Shown: positions 7,280 through 17,094, counted from the stretch's first letter. The stretch is DNA of 64,000 nt from CAZSNT01 sp964607765 (GCA_964607765.1 CAZSNT010000002.1:77498-141497), one strand, 5' to 3'. The notes: a model not told the origin generated them from the letters alone. Translations and numbers: made by a program.

Positions 7280-8923
7280 TCAGTTGGCCGCAGCCGCGCA
7301 TCTGACGCCGTCGTCTGTAGCGGGGACCGTCTCACATCCCGGAGCTGACTGCTTTGCTTGCGCGCCCCGTGGCCCGTGCTTCGTCTTCAGTTGGGACAGG
7401 CGCTCGGCGGTTCGCGGCATGACTCTCTCCATCCCGCGCATATCCTCGGGCACCCCGGTGTTGGCCAGCAAGGTTGCTGGGGTGCCGGCAAACGCCTCCG
7501 CGCAGCGCGCGAAGTCGTCTTCGTTTGCAGCCGCGCGATCTGCCTCGGTCAAGCAGTACTTGGCGTTCCAGCCGTTGCTATGGGAAACCCAGGCACGGGC
7601 CAGCACAATCCAATCTTGTGCATCTGATGCGAGGTCGTTGGCATGCCAGAGAGAGACCTCTTCGTTGGACTGGACGTCGTCCACCGGCGTACACGGGAAC
7701 TCCCCAAAGGCCCGGCTACACGAGATGCCTTCCCAAACCGTGCGAGCCGCACGTTTCGCTCGGTACAGACAGCGTTCCACGTCTTTCGTGTCCGGTTCGA
7801 AGGACGCCCAAAGCCTGGCACAACTCACCCAACCGTCGGTCGTTACTGCCGTCCGTTCTGCCCGGCGGATGAGCCTGCGCGCGGAAGAAAGGTCCCCGAT
7901 TGCATCCCGCCACTCGCGCGCAACGTACAGCCGGAAATCGTGGTGCATGCCCGGCCACTCTGTCTTGCGCAGACACGAGCGCGCCCTGCGCAGGTCGCCG
8001 AAAAACTCCAACCAGACATCCGAGCAGTAGAGATAGTCGTCTGGACGACGTGCGGTCTCCTCGGCACGACGCAGACAGCGCCGGCCAGCCTTCGTGTTCC
8101 CGAAGTACTGCCTGTGGAAGGCTGCCACATGTCCCCAAGCGCGATGGCACTTGGCATGCTCCTGCCCTTTCCTCACTGCCGCCCGTGCCCGCCCGGTGCC
8201 ATTCAAGAGTCGCAAGTAGCCTTTGGCGACCACCAGCTGCTGAGACGTCAAGCCCGCCGATTCCTCGGCTTCACGGAGCAGTGTCGCGGCATGGTCACGG
8301 CCCGTTTTGTTATCCAGATCACCGCATCCGAAAAGGGTGTGTTCCCTGTCCATCGAGTAGCACAGTAGGACCGCACGCTCGGAAGGGGACAGGCCCATCG
8401 CGGCTTCTTCTGCCAGGTCGTTCCGGCCCAAGGCAAGAAACAACCGGACAGCCCGAGTCGCCGCCTGCCAATCGCACTGCGTCCAAGACCACTCGGGCAC
8501 GAACCCCACTGCTCGGTCAACGTCGCCGTAGAGGCAGCCCAGCATGAGAATGTCGCGCATAGTGGGGTCAGCGCGCAGTCGGTCGTTGAGTCGGTCGCGT
8601 GCGAGTGCGTCGTTCCCATGCACGACCAGGCGCAGGGCATCGGTCTCCGCCGCCTCGCAGTCGTCCTCCCCGGGCCCCATCAGCACGCGCAGCAGGTCAG
8701 TCTCGCCAGCACACACCAGCGACTCAATGGAAACGGTTGGCAACACCTTCCCACCCACCAGGCGCAGATCCCAGATGTGTCCCTTCTGGAACAGCGGCGC
8801 TGAGTCGATCCCGCTCATCTCACCGTACTCGCGCGTCCACACAACGTTCGGCGTAAGCCAGCCTTGGAGCTTCTCGACGTATGCTGGGTGCCAGTAGCAC
8901 CACCCCGGTTTCTCGTTACTCAT
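7280..8923 (-). CDS. Helical-repeat protein at the head of the minus operon
   Basis: 547 residues. From about residue 230 to 480 it is built of tandem 30-36-residue helical units with a recurring pattern of the type A-x2-C-L-x2-A-E-x2-A then D-x3-C-x3-W (for example RRCLRRAEETARRPDDYLYC, SARRLIRRAERTAVTTDGWV, VERCLYRAKRAARTVWEGIS). Such TPR/SEL1-like solenoids bind other proteins. The N-terminal 120 residues are a separate domain with Trp/Cys-rich start (PGWCYWHPAY). AGGAGG precedes the ATG at 8923. It is the first gene of the operon leading to the ubiquitin-like cassette, divergent from the sigma-54 activator gene. Likely an interaction hub; function not known. Confidence 0.6.
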   Translation of the reverse strand: MSNEKPGWCYWHPAYVEKLQGWLTPNVVWTREYGEMSGIDSAPLFQKGHIWDLRLVGGKVLPTVSIESLVCAGETDLLRVLMGPGEDDCEAAETDALRLVVHGNDALARDRLNDRLRADPTMRDILMLGCLYGDVDRAVGFVPEWSWTQCDWQAATRAVRLFLALGRNDLAEEAAMGLSPSERAVLLCYSMDREHTLFGCGDLDNKTGRDHAATLLREAEESAGLTSQQLVVAKGYLRLLNGTGRARAAVRKGQEHAKCHRAWGHVAAFHRQYFGNTKAGRRCLRRAEETARRPDDYLYCSDVWLEFFGDLRRARSCLRKTEWPGMHHDFRLYVAREWRDAIGDLSSARRLIRRAERTAVTTDGWVSCARLWASFEPDTKDVERCLYRAKRAARTVWEGISCSRAFGEFPCTPVDDVQSNEEVSLWHANDLASDAQDWIVLARAWVSHSNGWNAKYCLTEADRAAANEDDFARCAEAFAGTPATLLANTGVPEDMRGMERVMPRTAERLSQLKTKHGPRGAQAKQSAPGCETVPATDDGVRCAAAAN

Positions 8924-9002
8924 TCACCTGCCTCCTGATTCGGGCTCTGCCGCCGACTGCTGTCCAAGGACGGAGGGTTCTGCTAACCAACGACGGGGGA
9001 AA

Positions 9003-9010
9003 CCGTCTCA
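9003..9010. promoter_or_regulatory. CCGTCTCA half-site
   Basis: One copy of an 8-base motif that also occurs twice in the palindrome at 9108-9126 and twice at 35246-35281. It lies in the divergent region between the repeat-protein gene and the activator gene, consistent with a repressor or autoregulation site. Confidence 0.3.
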
Positions 9011-9108
9011 GGTCTGGCATCAAAGAAGGGAAACAGGGATAGCCGGTGTGGAGAGTGGCCCGGAGGACTGGAGTTAAAGCAACCTTACATTACGTTTTCA
9101 ATGAAACT

Positions 9109-9126
9109 TGAGACGATCCCGTCTCA
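9109..9126. promoter_or_regulatory. Palindrome upstream of the sigma-54 activator gene
   Basis: TGAGACG-atcc-CGTCTCA, perfect 7-base arms with a 4-base centre, 19 bases before the GTG at 9145. Its position suits an autoregulatory operator. The half-site recurs at 35246-35281 in the divergent promoter of cassette 2. Confidence 0.45.
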
Positions 9127-9144
9127 TGGCTGGAGGACTTCCCG

Positions 9145-10638
9145 GTGGGTAAGCAGAACGTACTCCTGACATTCACAGGCTATCACGATCCGTATGGAGA
9201 CACATCGGTAGAGGGACAAGAAGAAGCAGGACCTGTTCTTGCGGCACTTGAGGAAGGGCGCTTTGCGAACGCCGTGCTTTTCGCCACGCCGGCGATGGCG
9301 AAGTCTGCTCACGAGACACGCGCAGCCATCGAAGCCCTTCACCCCCAGGTCGGCGTTACAGTAGTCGACCTGCCTCTGCAGGATCCAACGAGCTATCCTG
9401 ACATTCTGCGTCTTCTGCGGCAGCACTTTCCCCTCATCCACAGCGACTTCCCTGACGCCTCGTTCTTCATTTCGGTAACTTCGGGAACGCCGCAGGAGCA
9501 CTCGTCGTGGGTCATGCTGGCCGCTAGTGGGGAGATTCCGGCCAAAGTGCTGCAGGTGCGGCCACGCCGTTTTGCCCGGCCCGGCGGTCGGCGTGTCTCC
9601 GAGATTGACTGTACGGATCCATCCTTCCCCGAGATTCGGGCTCCCATCTCGTTGGCCTCGGATTTCGCGTTGCAGACACCTGATCTGAGCGGAATCCGAG
9701 AGCAGTTGGGCATCATTGGTGACGAGCCTGCGTTCCTTAATGCTCTAAGGAAGGCTGCGAGTCTCGCGGAGTATTCCGTCAACATCCTGTTGCTTGGGGA
9801 AACGGGAACGGGGAAAGAGCTCTTCGCTCAACTCATACATGTCTTAAGCGGCAGGCCCCAGAGCGAGTTCTTTCCGGTAAGCTGTCCCAACTATCCCGAG
9901 ACATTGATCGATAGCCAGTTATTCGGTCACGAGAAGGGCGCGTTTACGGACGCCAAAGAACGACGGAAGGGGAAGTTCGAGCTGGCGGAGGGAGGCACTC
10001 TGTTTCTAGATGAGATTGGGGAGTTGCCCGTTCCGAGCCAGTCGAAGCTGCTACGGGCTCTGGAACACGGCGAGATTGAGCCGCTGGGATCGGAGAAGTC
10101 GAAGAAGGTCAACGTCAGAGTCATCGCTGCCACCAATGTGGATGTGCAGGAGGCAACGGAATCGGGGACCTTCCGGCGGGATCTCTACTATCGGTTCCGG
10201 GCCATCCACATTCCCTCGCTGCGCGAGCGCCGCCGGGACATCCCGAGAATAGCTCAGCACGCTCTCGACCGGTGGAACCGGGAGCACCACCAGCAGAAAC
10301 GCCTATCGGTGGAGGCGCTGGAGAGGCTGCTCAGGCAGCGGTGGCCAGGGAACGTACGCGAACTTATCAAAGTCGTTCAAGACTCGGCCATGATGGTGCG
10401 GGGCAAGATCATCCGTCCCGACGACCTCCAGTTCGACGAGGTGCTAGTCTCGCGGGATGGACCTGAGTTGCCGCAGCCGCACGAGGACTTCGATATCAAC
10501 GCGTATTGCGGTGAAGTCCGGCGCCAACTCATGGAAACCGCGCTGGAAATGGCCGGTGGGAACAAGAGCGCGGCCGCCCGGCTCCTGGGGGTGACCCCGC
10601 AAGCCGTCTACCAGTATTTCCGGAACCGGAAGGGATAG
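9145..10638 (+). CDS. CARF-like sensor / sigma-54-dependent activator (RtcR-like architecture)
   Basis: 497 residues from a GTG start with GGAGGA seven bases upstream. Residues 1-150 look like a CARF-type Rossmann sensor (NVLLTFTGYHDPYG; SVTSGTPQEHSSWVM, a typical ligand-loop signature). Residues 185-430 form the AAA+ sigma-54 activator core: Walker A GETGTGKE (218-225), the sigma-54 contact loop GAFTDA (usually GAFTGA), Walker B LFLDEIGEL. The C-terminus is a Fis-type helix-turn-helix (NKSAAARLLGVTPQAVYQYF). RtcR, of similar layout, responds to RNA ends; CARF domains bind cyclic oligonucleotides or related ligands. Two -24/-12 promoters, at 10751 and 28465, are the obvious targets. Confidence 0.88.
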   Translation: MGKQNVLLTFTGYHDPYGDTSVEGQEEAGPVLAALEEGRFANAVLFATPAMAKSAHETRAAIEALHPQVGVTVVDLPLQDPTSYPDILRLLRQHFPLIHSDFPDASFFISVTSGTPQEHSSWVMLAASGEIPAKVLQVRPRRFARPGGRRVSEIDCTDPSFPEIRAPISLASDFALQTPDLSGIREQLGIIGDEPAFLNALRKAASLAEYSVNILLLGETGTGKELFAQLIHVLSGRPQSEFFPVSCPNYPETLIDSQLFGHEKGAFTDAKERRKGKFELAEGGTLFLDEIGELPVPSQSKLLRALEHGEIEPLGSEKSKKVNVRVIAATNVDVQEATESGTFRRDLYYRFRAIHIPSLRERRRDIPRIAQHALDRWNREHHQQKRLSVEALERLLRQRWPGNVRELIKVVQDSAMMVRGKIIRPDDLQFDEVLVSRDGPELPQPHEDFDINAYCGEVRRQLMETALEMAGGNKSAAARLLGVTPQAVYQYFRNRKG

Positions 10639-10639
10639 C

Positions 10640-10659
10640 AAGGTGGCTTCAGCAACCTT
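10640..10659. repeat. Imperfect palindrome after the activator gene
   Basis: AAGGTgGCttcaGCaACCTT starts two bases after the stop codon. It has no T-run, so it may be a weak terminator stem or a binding site. A GCAACCTT half-copy also lies upstream of the activator gene near 9079. Confidence 0.3.
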
Positions 10660-10674
10660 GAAGAGAGCTTTAAG
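10657..10674. promoter_or_regulatory. Candidate activator-binding site (UAS) of the ARMADA-like operon
   Basis: CTTGAAG-agag-CTTTAAG, an 18-base near-palindrome about 85 bases upstream of the -24 element at 10751. It matches CTTGAAG-ctgc-CTTCAAG at 28348-28365 in arm sequence, spacer length and position relative to the second sigma-54 promoter. Confidence 0.55.
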
Positions 10675-10750
10675 CATAGACGATGAAGCGGCTAGGCCTA
10701 TGCGGACAGATCTATTTGTATACCAGTATGTTGGCTGCACGAGAATGGGA

Positions 10751-10767
10751 TTGGCATAGCCTCTGCA
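10751..10767 (+). promoter_or_regulatory. Sigma-54 (-24/-12) promoter of the ARMADA-like operon
   Basis: TTGGCATAGCCTCTGCA has the invariant GG (-24) and GC (-12) separated by exactly 10 bases. Transcription should start near 10778, giving a leader of about 40 bases before the ATG at 10818. The sigma-54 activator gene lies directly upstream. Confidence 0.75.
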
Positions 10768-10817
10768 TTTGCGTGGTGAACCGAAGGCACACCAAGCAAT
10801 AGGCGGCGAGACAGCAC

Positions 10818-13800
10818 ATGGTCAGGTTCGAGGACATCACCAGGGGAGCCGTGCTCAAGGGCGTAGTTGCCGGCGAGGCGGTATCGGTGGTCGACGTCAA
10901 GTGGTTCGGTGCCACTGCCATCGAGCTGACGTACAAGCTTGCCGACGGCACTCCCCGCAACGAGCTTCTGTTCCGGGATCGCGAGGTGGGGCTGGCGACT
11001 GTGTCTGCTGGGGTGGCTTGGAGCTTCGACGCCGACGGGGATCTCTTCCGCCTCGCTTCGGAGGCTCACCGCATCCGCTTGGCCCACCTCTTCGACCCCT
11101 ACCTGGCTGTTCACACCTCACTGATCGAGCCCTTGCCACATCAGATCACGGCAGTCTATGGGGAAATGCTGTCGCGCCAGCCTCTGCGGTTCCTGCTCGC
11201 GGACGATCCGGGGGCCGGCAAGACGATCATGGCGGGCCTGCTGATCCGCGAGCTCATCGTTCGCGGCGACCTCGAGAGATGCCTGGTCGTCTGCCCCGGC
11301 AGTTTGGCGGAGCAGTGGCAGGACGAGCTGTACGAGAAGTTCAGCCTGCACTTCGATGTCCTTACCCGTGACAAGGTAGAATCGTCGCCCTCCGGGAACC
11401 CCTTTCTCGAGATGCCTCTTATGGTGGCCCGACTTGATCAACTGAGCCGCAACGAGGAACTCCAGGAGAAGCTGAGACAGTCGCACTGGGATCTGGTGGT
11501 CTGCGACGAGTCCCACAAGATGTCGGCGACCTACTTCGGCAACGAAGTGCGGTACACCAAGCGCTACCGGCTGGGGCAGCTTGTAAGCGGACTGACACGG
11601 CACTTCCTGCTGATGACGGCCACCCCGCACAACGGCAAGGAGGCCGACTTCCAGCTATTCATGTCGCTGCTGGACGGGGACCGTTTTGAGGGGCGTTTCC
11701 GTGAAGGTGTCCACCAGGTCGATGTTTCGGACCTGATGCGCCGGGTAGTCAAAGAGCGCATGGTCAAGTTCGACGGCCGACCCCTGTTCCCTGAGCGCCG
11801 CGCCTACACTGTCAGCTACAGGCTCTCTGACGCCGAGGCGTCTCTCTACAAGAGCGTGACCGACTACGTCCGGGAGGAGTTCAACCGGGCAGATGCCCTG
11901 GAGAACGAGGGACGCCGTGGGACTGTCGGCTTTGCCTTGACCATCCTCCAGCGTCGTCTGGCTTCGTCTCCCGAGGCGATCCACCAGTCGCTACTGCGTC
12001 GTCGCAAGCGGCTCGAGAAACGGCTCCAGGAGGAAGAGCTACTGCGTCGCGGCGCGTTGGTTCAACTCCAAGACCACGACGACATCCCGGACATGACGCT
12101 TGAGGACCTGGAGGATCTCGAGGATGCGCCTGATGCGGAGGTCGAAGAGGCCGAAGACCTGATCATTGATCGCGCCACCGCGTCGCAGACGATCGAGGAG
12201 CTGAAGGCTGAGATTGCCATCTTGCGAGGTCTGGAGGGCGAAGCCGAGGCCGTCCTCCGGAGCGGGAGGGATCGCAAATGGGAGGAGCTCTCCGCCCTGC
12301 TTCAGGACGTGCCGGAGATGTTCGATGAGAGCGGCTCACGGCGGAAGCTCGTCCTGTTCACGGAGCATCGGGACACGCTCAACTATCTCATTCGGCGCAT
12401 CGGCACGCTTACCGGGGCTCCTGACAGCATCGTGTGCATCCACGGCGGGCTCGCACGGGACAAGCGTCGAGAGTCTGCTTCCCGTTTCACCCAGGATCCC
12501 GACGTCCATATCCTAGTGGCCACGGATGCTGCCGGTGAAGGCATAAACCTCCAGCGTGCGCACTTGATGGTGAACTACGATCTGCCGTGGAACCCCAATC
12601 GCCTCGAGCAACGCTTTGGGCGAATCCACCGGATCGGTCAGACCGAGGTCTGTCATCTGTGGAACATCGTCGCGGGCGAGACGCGGGAGGGTCAAGTCCT
12701 GGAGCGGCTGTGCGAGAAGATCCAGCGGGAGTCAGAAGCCCTCCACGGTCAGGTTTTCGATGTCCTGGGAAGAGCATTTGGCGGACGGAGCCTTCGGGAG
12801 CTGCTACTTGAGGCCATTCGTTACGGGGATCAGCCTGAGATCCGGGATCGCCTGAATCAGGTGATCGATGAGGCCCTGGACCACGACCACCTCCGCCAAC
12901 TCGTCGAGGACCGAGCACTGGCGCAGGACGTCATGGATGATCGCCAGTTGCGGCGTGTCCGCGAAGACATGGAACGGAATGCTGCGAAACGCCTTCAGCC
13001 GCACTTCATCCAGGCGTTCTTCCTGGAGGCCTTCGAGAGGCTTGGAGGAACGGTCCGAGAACGCGAGGCCAAACGCTTCGAGATTCGGCACGTTCCGGCT
13101 GTCATTCGTGCCCGGGACCGGCAGATCGGTACCCGCGACGTCGTGTTGACTCGTTACGAACGGATAACCTTCGAGAAGGGGCTGATACACGTTCCCGGCC
13201 TCCCTATGGCTGAGTTCATCTGCCCGGGGCATCCCCTGCTCAACGCCGTGATCGACCTTCTTCTGGAACGAGACCGGCACCTGGTCCGGCAGGGGGCCGT
13301 CCTTATCGACCCCAACGACCCGACCGAAGAACCCCGGACCCTCTTCTACCTGGAACACGGGATACGCGACGCGCGAACAGACCGATCTGGGAACTGGCGG
13401 ACGATATCACGGCGTCTCCAGTTCACCGAGATTGGTTCGGACGGCGCTACAGTCAATGCTGGGTACGCGCCGTACCTCGACTACCGTCCGTGCACGGAGG
13501 ATGAACGGGAACTCCTCGACGGCGCAATCGCCGAGATGGCGCGAGGCGTCGATCTGGAGCAGAAGGCGTTGACGTTCGCCGTTGAGCACCTTGTTCCCGA
13601 GCATCTCCAGGACGTGAAGGGGCGCACCGAGGAGCGCGTCCTTAAGACTATGGCAGCGGTGAAGGACCGGCTCACAATCGAGATCAACTACTGGGATCAC
13701 CGGGCGGAACAGCTCAGACTGCAGGAGCAGGCAGGCAAGACAAACGCTCGGCTCAACTCGGCCAGAGCGCGTCAACGCGCAGACGAGCTCGAAGCGCGGC

Positions 13801-14405
13801 TTCAGCGACGCACCGAGGATCTGGTGAAGGAGAGGCAGATCGCCCCACTGTCTCCGGTGGTGGCGGGCGGCGCACTCGTCGTTCCCGCCGGGCTTTTGGC
13901 ACGTCTACAGGGGGATAGGTCTCGTGATGCCAGCCTCTTTGCTGCGGAGAGGAAACGCGTTGAGGATCTGGCCATGGGGGCGGTGATGCGTGTAGAACAG
14001 GGGTTGGGGTATGCCCCTCGCGATGTGTCGGACCAGAAGCTGGGATGGGATGTGGAGTCGGTGGATCCCGAGACGGGACACCTACGGTTCATCGAGGTCA
14101 AGGGACGCATTGCTTCGGCTTCGACCGTGACTGTTACCCGGAACGAAATCCTGGCGTCCTTCAACAAACCCGACTCGTTCATATTGGCAATAGTGCTCGT
14201 TCCGACATCGGATGAGCTTGGGGACGAGGATGCGTGGAATGTGCGGGAAAGCTCTGCGACTTACCTGACGTCCGGCGACTGCGATGTCCATTATGTTACG
14301 GAGCCGTTCGACCAGGAACCTGGGTTCGGGGTCACGAGCATCAACTACGACTTGGCACAGTTGCTCAAGAGAGCGGACATGCCCCGCCGAGCTGTGGTGG
14401 GTTGA
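10818..14405 (+). CDS. SNF2-family helicase with C-terminal DUF3883
   Basis: 1195 residues. SF2/SNF2 motor: Walker A DDPGAGKT (about residue 130), DESH box (CDESHKM, about 229), MTATPHNGK, and motifs V/VI ATDAAGEGINLQ...RFGRIHRIGQ (about 568-605). An acidic coiled insert (about 400-460) separates the two RecA lobes. The end (about 1075-1095, GWDVESVD...RFIEVKGR) is a DUF3883/NOV_C module with a PD-(D/E)xK-like EVK. This is the large DNA translocase expected in DISARM-related arrays. It is the first gene after the sigma-54 promoter; the five genes that follow are tightly packed on the same strand. Confidence 0.9.
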   Translation: MVRFEDITRGAVLKGVVAGEAVSVVDVKWFGATAIELTYKLADGTPRNELLFRDREVGLATVSAGVAWSFDADGDLFRLASEAHRIRLAHLFDPYLAVHTSLIEPLPHQITAVYGEMLSRQPLRFLLADDPGAGKTIMAGLLIRELIVRGDLERCLVVCPGSLAEQWQDELYEKFSLHFDVLTRDKVESSPSGNPFLEMPLMVARLDQLSRNEELQEKLRQSHWDLVVCDESHKMSATYFGNEVRYTKRYRLGQLVSGLTRHFLLMTATPHNGKEADFQLFMSLLDGDRFEGRFREGVHQVDVSDLMRRVVKERMVKFDGRPLFPERRAYTVSYRLSDAEASLYKSVTDYVREEFNRADALENEGRRGTVGFALTILQRRLASSPEAIHQSLLRRRKRLEKRLQEEELLRRGALVQLQDHDDIPDMTLEDLEDLEDAPDAEVEEAEDLIIDRATASQTIEELKAEIAILRGLEGEAEAVLRSGRDRKWEELSALLQDVPEMFDESGSRRKLVLFTEHRDTLNYLIRRIGTLTGAPDSIVCIHGGLARDKRRESASRFTQDPDVHILVATDAAGEGINLQRAHLMVNYDLPWNPNRLEQRFGRIHRIGQTEVCHLWNIVAGETREGQVLERLCEKIQRESEALHGQVFDVLGRAFGGRSLRELLLEAIRYGDQPEIRDRLNQVIDEALDHDHLRQLVEDRALAQDVMDDRQLRRVREDMERNAAKRLQPHFIQAFFLEAFERLGGTVREREAKRFEIRHVPAVIRARDRQIGTRDVVLTRYERITFEKGLIHVPGLPMAEFICPGHPLLNAVIDLLLERDRHLVRQGAVLIDPNDPTEEPRTLFYLEHGIRDARTDRSGNWRTISRRLQFTEIGSDGATVNAGYAPYLDYRPCTEDERELLDGAIAEMARGVDLEQKALTFAVEHLVPEHLQDVKGRTEERVLKTMAAVKDRLTIEINYWDHRAEQLRLQEQAGKTNARLNSARARQRADELEARLQRRTEDLVKERQIAPLSPVVAGGALVVPAGLLARLQGDRSRDASLFAAERKRVEDLAMGAVMRVEQGLGYAPRDVSDQKLGWDVESVDPETGHLRFIEVKGRIASASTVTVTRNEILASFNKPDSFILAIVLVPTSDELGDEDAWNVRESSATYLTSGDCDVHYVTEPFDQEPGFGVTSINYDLAQLLKRADMPRRAVVG

Positions 14406-14466
14406 CACGATGGGACAACCGAAGAGAGATACAACCGCAACGGGAGCATCGAATAGGAGCGTTGCC

Positions 14467-17094
14467 ATGCCAACCGCAACCGGATTCGTTCACGGCAGCC
14501 GCTGGCTGCGGGCGGACTTTCATCTGCATACACGCCAGGATTCTGAGTTCGAGTATACGGGGGATGACCGGTCTTTCATCGGCGCCTACGTCACGGCGCT
14601 CAAGGCAGCGGGAATCGAGGTGGGCGTGATCACCAACCACAACAAGTTCGACCGCGGTGAATTCAGGGCGCTCCGCAAAGCAGCAAAGAGGGAAGGCATC
14701 TACCTGCTTCCTGGCGTGGAGCTCTCTGTGAAGGACGGGGCCAACGGCATCCACACGCTGGTAGTCTTTCAAGAGGAATGGATCGACAACCGCGAAAGCC
14801 GCGACCACATCAACTCTTTTCTGGAAGTCACGTTTGCCGGCCAGTCGAACCACGACAAGACCAACGCTCGGTCCAACCACGACCTGCTGGAGACCATCCG
14901 CGAGTTGGACAGATTCGAACGGGACTACCTGTTGATTCTCGCCCATGTTGAGGCCGATAACGGGATCTTCGGTCCGGGCGGGCTGGAGGGGGGGCGTATC
15001 CAGGAACTGGGTAGGAACGAGCTCTTCCGTCGGCACACGGCAGCGTTCCAAAAGGTCCGTACGCGCGACCTCCGCAGCAGGGTGGCACATTGGCTGGTTG
15101 ACTGGTACCCCGCTGAAGTGGAGGGGTCAGATCCCAAAGCGGTCGAGGAGATCGGACGTGGCACTGCCTGCCACATCAAGATTGGGGCCTTCACATTCGA
15201 GGCGGTGCAGTTTGCGCTGAAGCCCGGCTCTGACCGTTTGGCTGGCGGAGAAAAGCCGTCGGGGGAAGCCCACTCGTGGATCAAATCGATCCGGTTCGAG
15301 GGCGGCATACTCGACGGTAAGCGTATCGACTTGGCCCGGGAGCTGAACTGCCTAATCGGCATTCGCGGCAGCGGCAAGTCGGCGATTCTCGAGTCTCTTC
15401 GGTACGCTTTGGAGCTTCCCCTGGATGAGACCGCATCCGACATGAGGTACAAGCAAGACTTGGTGCGTTATGCGTTGGCGAGCGGCGGCAAAGCCATCGT
15501 AGAGACTGAAGACGCACAGGGCCGAGCGTACGAAGTAAGCCGGATCCTCAATGATCGAGCCGACGTGTATTTCGATGGAGAGGTGCGCCCCGGCGTCAGC
15601 ATTACAGAAACAGCTGTTCGGCGCCCGCTCTTCTTTGGACAGAAGGAGCTGGTCAGCAAAGGCGAGAGCTTTGAACGCAATCTGGTGGAGAGCTTGGTTG
15701 GGCCGCGGCTGGACCAGGTACGCCGCGACATAGCAGCCCAGCGGCAGAAGGTGCTCGATGCGCTGGGCGCACTTGACCGACTGAAGAACCTGGATGCCCT
15801 CGAGCAAGAGTATACCAGCAAGCGAGAGGGAGCCAAACTTCGGCTTGAACTCTTCCGCACGCACGGCGTAGAGCAGCAGCTTCAACGGCAGGTTGCGTTT
15901 AACTCTGACGTGGCCTCAGTTCAGCGCACGGTTGTCGCGGCGGAGACCCTCGGCAGGGACTTGGATGCCTTTGTGACCGAGCAGGAAACGGGACTGTCGG
16001 CACAGAGCAGGCTGGAATCGAAGGAAAACGCGGATCTCATCGAGGAAGTCAACGCCCTGCTCGATCGGATCAGGAACACACCGGCACGGTTACGTCAGGT
16101 CCTCGACGATGTGCGCCGGGACACCGCCCTCCTGCGCGAGAAGGAAGGAGAGCTGACCCAGCGCCGAGACGCACTCAAGGACGAGTTCGCCGCCACCGAG
16201 CGAAAGCTGAGTGAACAGCTGCAGCAGCAGGGAACGGTGAGTATCCGACCGGATGATTTCGTCAAGCTCAGCAAGGAGTTGCAGAGCGCCAAGGTGGCGT
16301 TGGATGAGATCGCCAAGAGCAAGGCGCGAAAGACAGCGATGCGGGAGGAGTTGCTGAAGGAGCTCAAGCGGCTTTCGAACCTGTGGCACCGGGAGTTCCA
16401 GACTGTCAAGGTCGAGACAGACAGACTCAATGCCAGTCAGTCGGCCCTACGCATCGTGCCCACCTACAAAGGCGACAAGGATGCGTTCCTGCACGAAATG
16501 CAGGCGCATTTCCGCGGCAGTCGCCTGCGTGAAACAACCCTAAGGAGCGTGGTGGACCGGCATGCCGACTTCATCGCCGTCTACGAAGCGCTCGCGGCTG
16601 TCTGTTCCGGCCTCGGCGATTCGGGCGACGTATTCCGCCGCTACTTCAACGAGTCCAAGGCCGCACTCTTGACTTGGCAGGTGCCGAATCTGTTCCAGAT
16701 CGAGTACCACGGCAAGGAACTGCGCGACCACTCGCTCGGGCAGCGTGCTTCGGCGCTGATCCTCTTCATCCTGAGCCAACACGACAACGACGTGATCGTC
16801 ATCGACCAGCCAGAGGATGACCTCGACAACCAGACGATCTTCGAGGACGTGATCAAGCTGATTCGCTCGCTGAAACCGAAGATTCAGTTTGTCTTCGCCA
16901 CTCACAACGCCAATTTCCCGGTACTCGGGGATGCCGAACAGGTTGGGGCATGCTCGTTCTCCGGGGACAAGGAAGAGGTCCGTGTGGGGAGCGTGGATGA
17001 ACCCGATATCCAAGAGCAGATCGTCTCCATCATGGAAGGCGGCCACGAGGCGTTCGCGAGACGCAAGGAGATTTACCAACTATGGAAGCAATAG
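14467..17094 (+). CDS. TrlF-type PHP/SMC-like ATPase
   Basis: 875 residues from the ATG at 14467, preferred because AGGAG lies 7 bases upstream; an ATG at 14410 is in frame. Residues 15-110 are PHP-phosphoesterase-like (RADFHLHTRQ; ITNHNKFDRGEF; LPGVELSV). Residues 285-305 hold Walker A (GIRGSGKSAI); a long coiled coil follows (about 390-660); the ABC signature LGQRASAL (about 755) and Walker B VIVIDQPEDDLDN (about 776) close the SbcC/SMC-like ATPase. Such proteins probably sense DNA structure and cut nucleic acid or nucleotides. Second gene of the ARMADA-like operon. Confidence 0.88.
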   Translation: MPTATGFVHGSRWLRADFHLHTRQDSEFEYTGDDRSFIGAYVTALKAAGIEVGVITNHNKFDRGEFRALRKAAKREGIYLLPGVELSVKDGANGIHTLVVFQEEWIDNRESRDHINSFLEVTFAGQSNHDKTNARSNHDLLETIRELDRFERDYLLILAHVEADNGIFGPGGLEGGRIQELGRNELFRRHTAAFQKVRTRDLRSRVAHWLVDWYPAEVEGSDPKAVEEIGRGTACHIKIGAFTFEAVQFALKPGSDRLAGGEKPSGEAHSWIKSIRFEGGILDGKRIDLARELNCLIGIRGSGKSAILESLRYALELPLDETASDMRYKQDLVRYALASGGKAIVETEDAQGRAYEVSRILNDRADVYFDGEVRPGVSITETAVRRPLFFGQKELVSKGESFERNLVESLVGPRLDQVRRDIAAQRQKVLDALGALDRLKNLDALEQEYTSKREGAKLRLELFRTHGVEQQLQRQVAFNSDVASVQRTVVAAETLGRDLDAFVTEQETGLSAQSRLESKENADLIEEVNALLDRIRNTPARLRQVLDDVRRDTALLREKEGELTQRRDALKDEFAATERKLSEQLQQQGTVSIRPDDFVKLSKELQSAKVALDEIAKSKARKTAMREELLKELKRLSNLWHREFQTVKVETDRLNASQSALRIVPTYKGDKDAFLHEMQAHFRGSRLRETTLRSVVDRHADFIAVYEALAAVCSGLGDSGDVFRRYFNESKAALLTWQVPNLFQIEYHGKELRDHSLGQRASALILFILSQHDNDVIVIDQPEDDLDNQTIFEDVIKLIRSLKPKIQFVFATHNANFPVLGDAEQVGACSFSGDKEEVRVGSVDEPDIQEQIVSIMEGGHEAFARRKEIYQLWKQ

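Noticed and set aside
8949..8966. Possible minus-strand sigma-54 promoter for the repeat-protein operon
   Set aside because: Spacing fits but the -12 element reads CGGC rather than TTGC. Too weak to claim.
14284..14466. Longer start for the TrlF-type gene
   Set aside because: It overlaps the SNF2 gene and lacks a ribosome site; the ATG at 14467 has AGGAG at good spacing.
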